A stretch of 6,133 nucleotides of DNA from an uncultured Bacilli bacterium. Its GTDB lineage: Bacteria; Bacillota_I; Bacilli_A; RF39; UBA660. The DNA lies in the NCBI GenBank assembly GCA_944359735.1, contig CALVTA010000106.1, forward strand, positions 1-6,133. Direction: 5' to 3'. Shown here one piece after another: positions 6,035 to 6,133 of the stretch (the stretch's first letter is position 1; each line of letters opens with the position of its first letter). The notes beneath the pieces were generated by a model. The model saw nothing but the letters and a program-made list of their open reading frames with translations. It made no database searches and was not told the origin of the DNA. The translations under genes and the position numbers were made by a program.

Positions 6035-6040
6035 CCTCCC
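6035..6040 (-). promoter_or_regulatory. Ribosome binding site of rhuM
   Basis: GGGAGG (6040 to 6035, minus strand) is a strong Shine-Dalgarno. It lies 4 nt before ATG at 6030 and 10 nt before ATG at 6024; neither distance is ideal, so the start could be either. Confidence 0.6.
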
Positions 6041-6086
6041 TTCTTTTATATACTAATATTTTACTATTATTTTTGATAATACTCTT

Positions 6087-6115
6087 CTTATAAACCAATT
6101 TTAATTTTTTACCAA
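6087..6115 (-). promoter_or_regulatory. Sigma-A-like promoter of the leftward operon
   Basis: On the minus strand TTGGTA (6115-6110) and TATAAG (6092-6087) are separated by exactly 17 nt, matching 4/6 and 5/6 of the TTGACA/TATAAT consensus. The start point would fall near 6080, giving a leader of about 50 nt with an AT-rich sequence before the rhuM Shine-Dalgarno. This is the best promoter in the window and may drive rhuM, the small ORF and mob. Confidence 0.55.
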
Positions 6116-6133
6116 TAATAAAATTATTAAAAG

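Noticed and set aside
1..6133. Direct repeat of the window ends as proof of circularity or of att sites
   Set aside because: The first and last 30 bases share no meaningful repeat beyond A-rich sequence, so circularity is only inferred from layout.
1..6133. CRISPR array, tRNA, rRNA or insertion sequence
   Set aside because: I see no spaced direct repeats, no cloverleaf-like sequence and no transposase-like coding on either strand.

Overview
This is an AT-rich stretch (GC visibly low, roughly 30% or less) with strong purine-rich Shine-Dalgarno sites, intrinsic terminators and the standard bacterial code. That points to a low-GC Bacillota host, probably an anaerobic or gut-type one. The content is accessory DNA, a mobilizable element: a MobV/Pre-family relaxase, a MobV-type origin of transfer, a RhuM-family protein, and two proteins of the kind found in phages and conjugative elements. 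There is no housekeeping gene, tRNA, rRNA or CRISPR array.

Every gene reads on the minus strand (right to left). From the right edge the order is: a sigma-A-like promoter (6087-6115); a RhuM-family gene that is only about two thirds of the usual length (5356-6030); a possible 45-codon ORF whose start overlaps the rhuM stop as ATGA (5222-5359); a 14-position inverted repeat and a small terminator or attenuator hairpin; the MobV relaxase (3822-5105), whose start codon is ambiguous; a short gap with a promoter; a 961-residue protein (872-3757) with a PcfJ-like or phage-like conserved C-terminal segment; and a 219-residue protein (201-860) whose ribosome binding site overlaps the stop codon of the gene before it. 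The operon ends at a hairpin terminator (149-200).

Left of that lies a 200-base non-coding segment made almost entirely of hairpins. Inside it is TAGTGTGTTA preceded by a stem-loop, which matches the nick region known for the pMV158 oriT of MobV relaxases. A second, stronger terminator (1-54) closes the segment. The relaxase would bind and nick this oriT so that a co-resident conjugative element could carry the DNA to a new cell. The roles of the two large accessory proteins are unknown.

Both window edges fall in intergenic DNA, and joining them would place oriT and a terminator just upstream of the operon promoter, a sensible layout for a small circular element. I can find no replication initiator and no integrase, so either the replication protein is unrecognised or the window is part of something larger. 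I could not test circularity.
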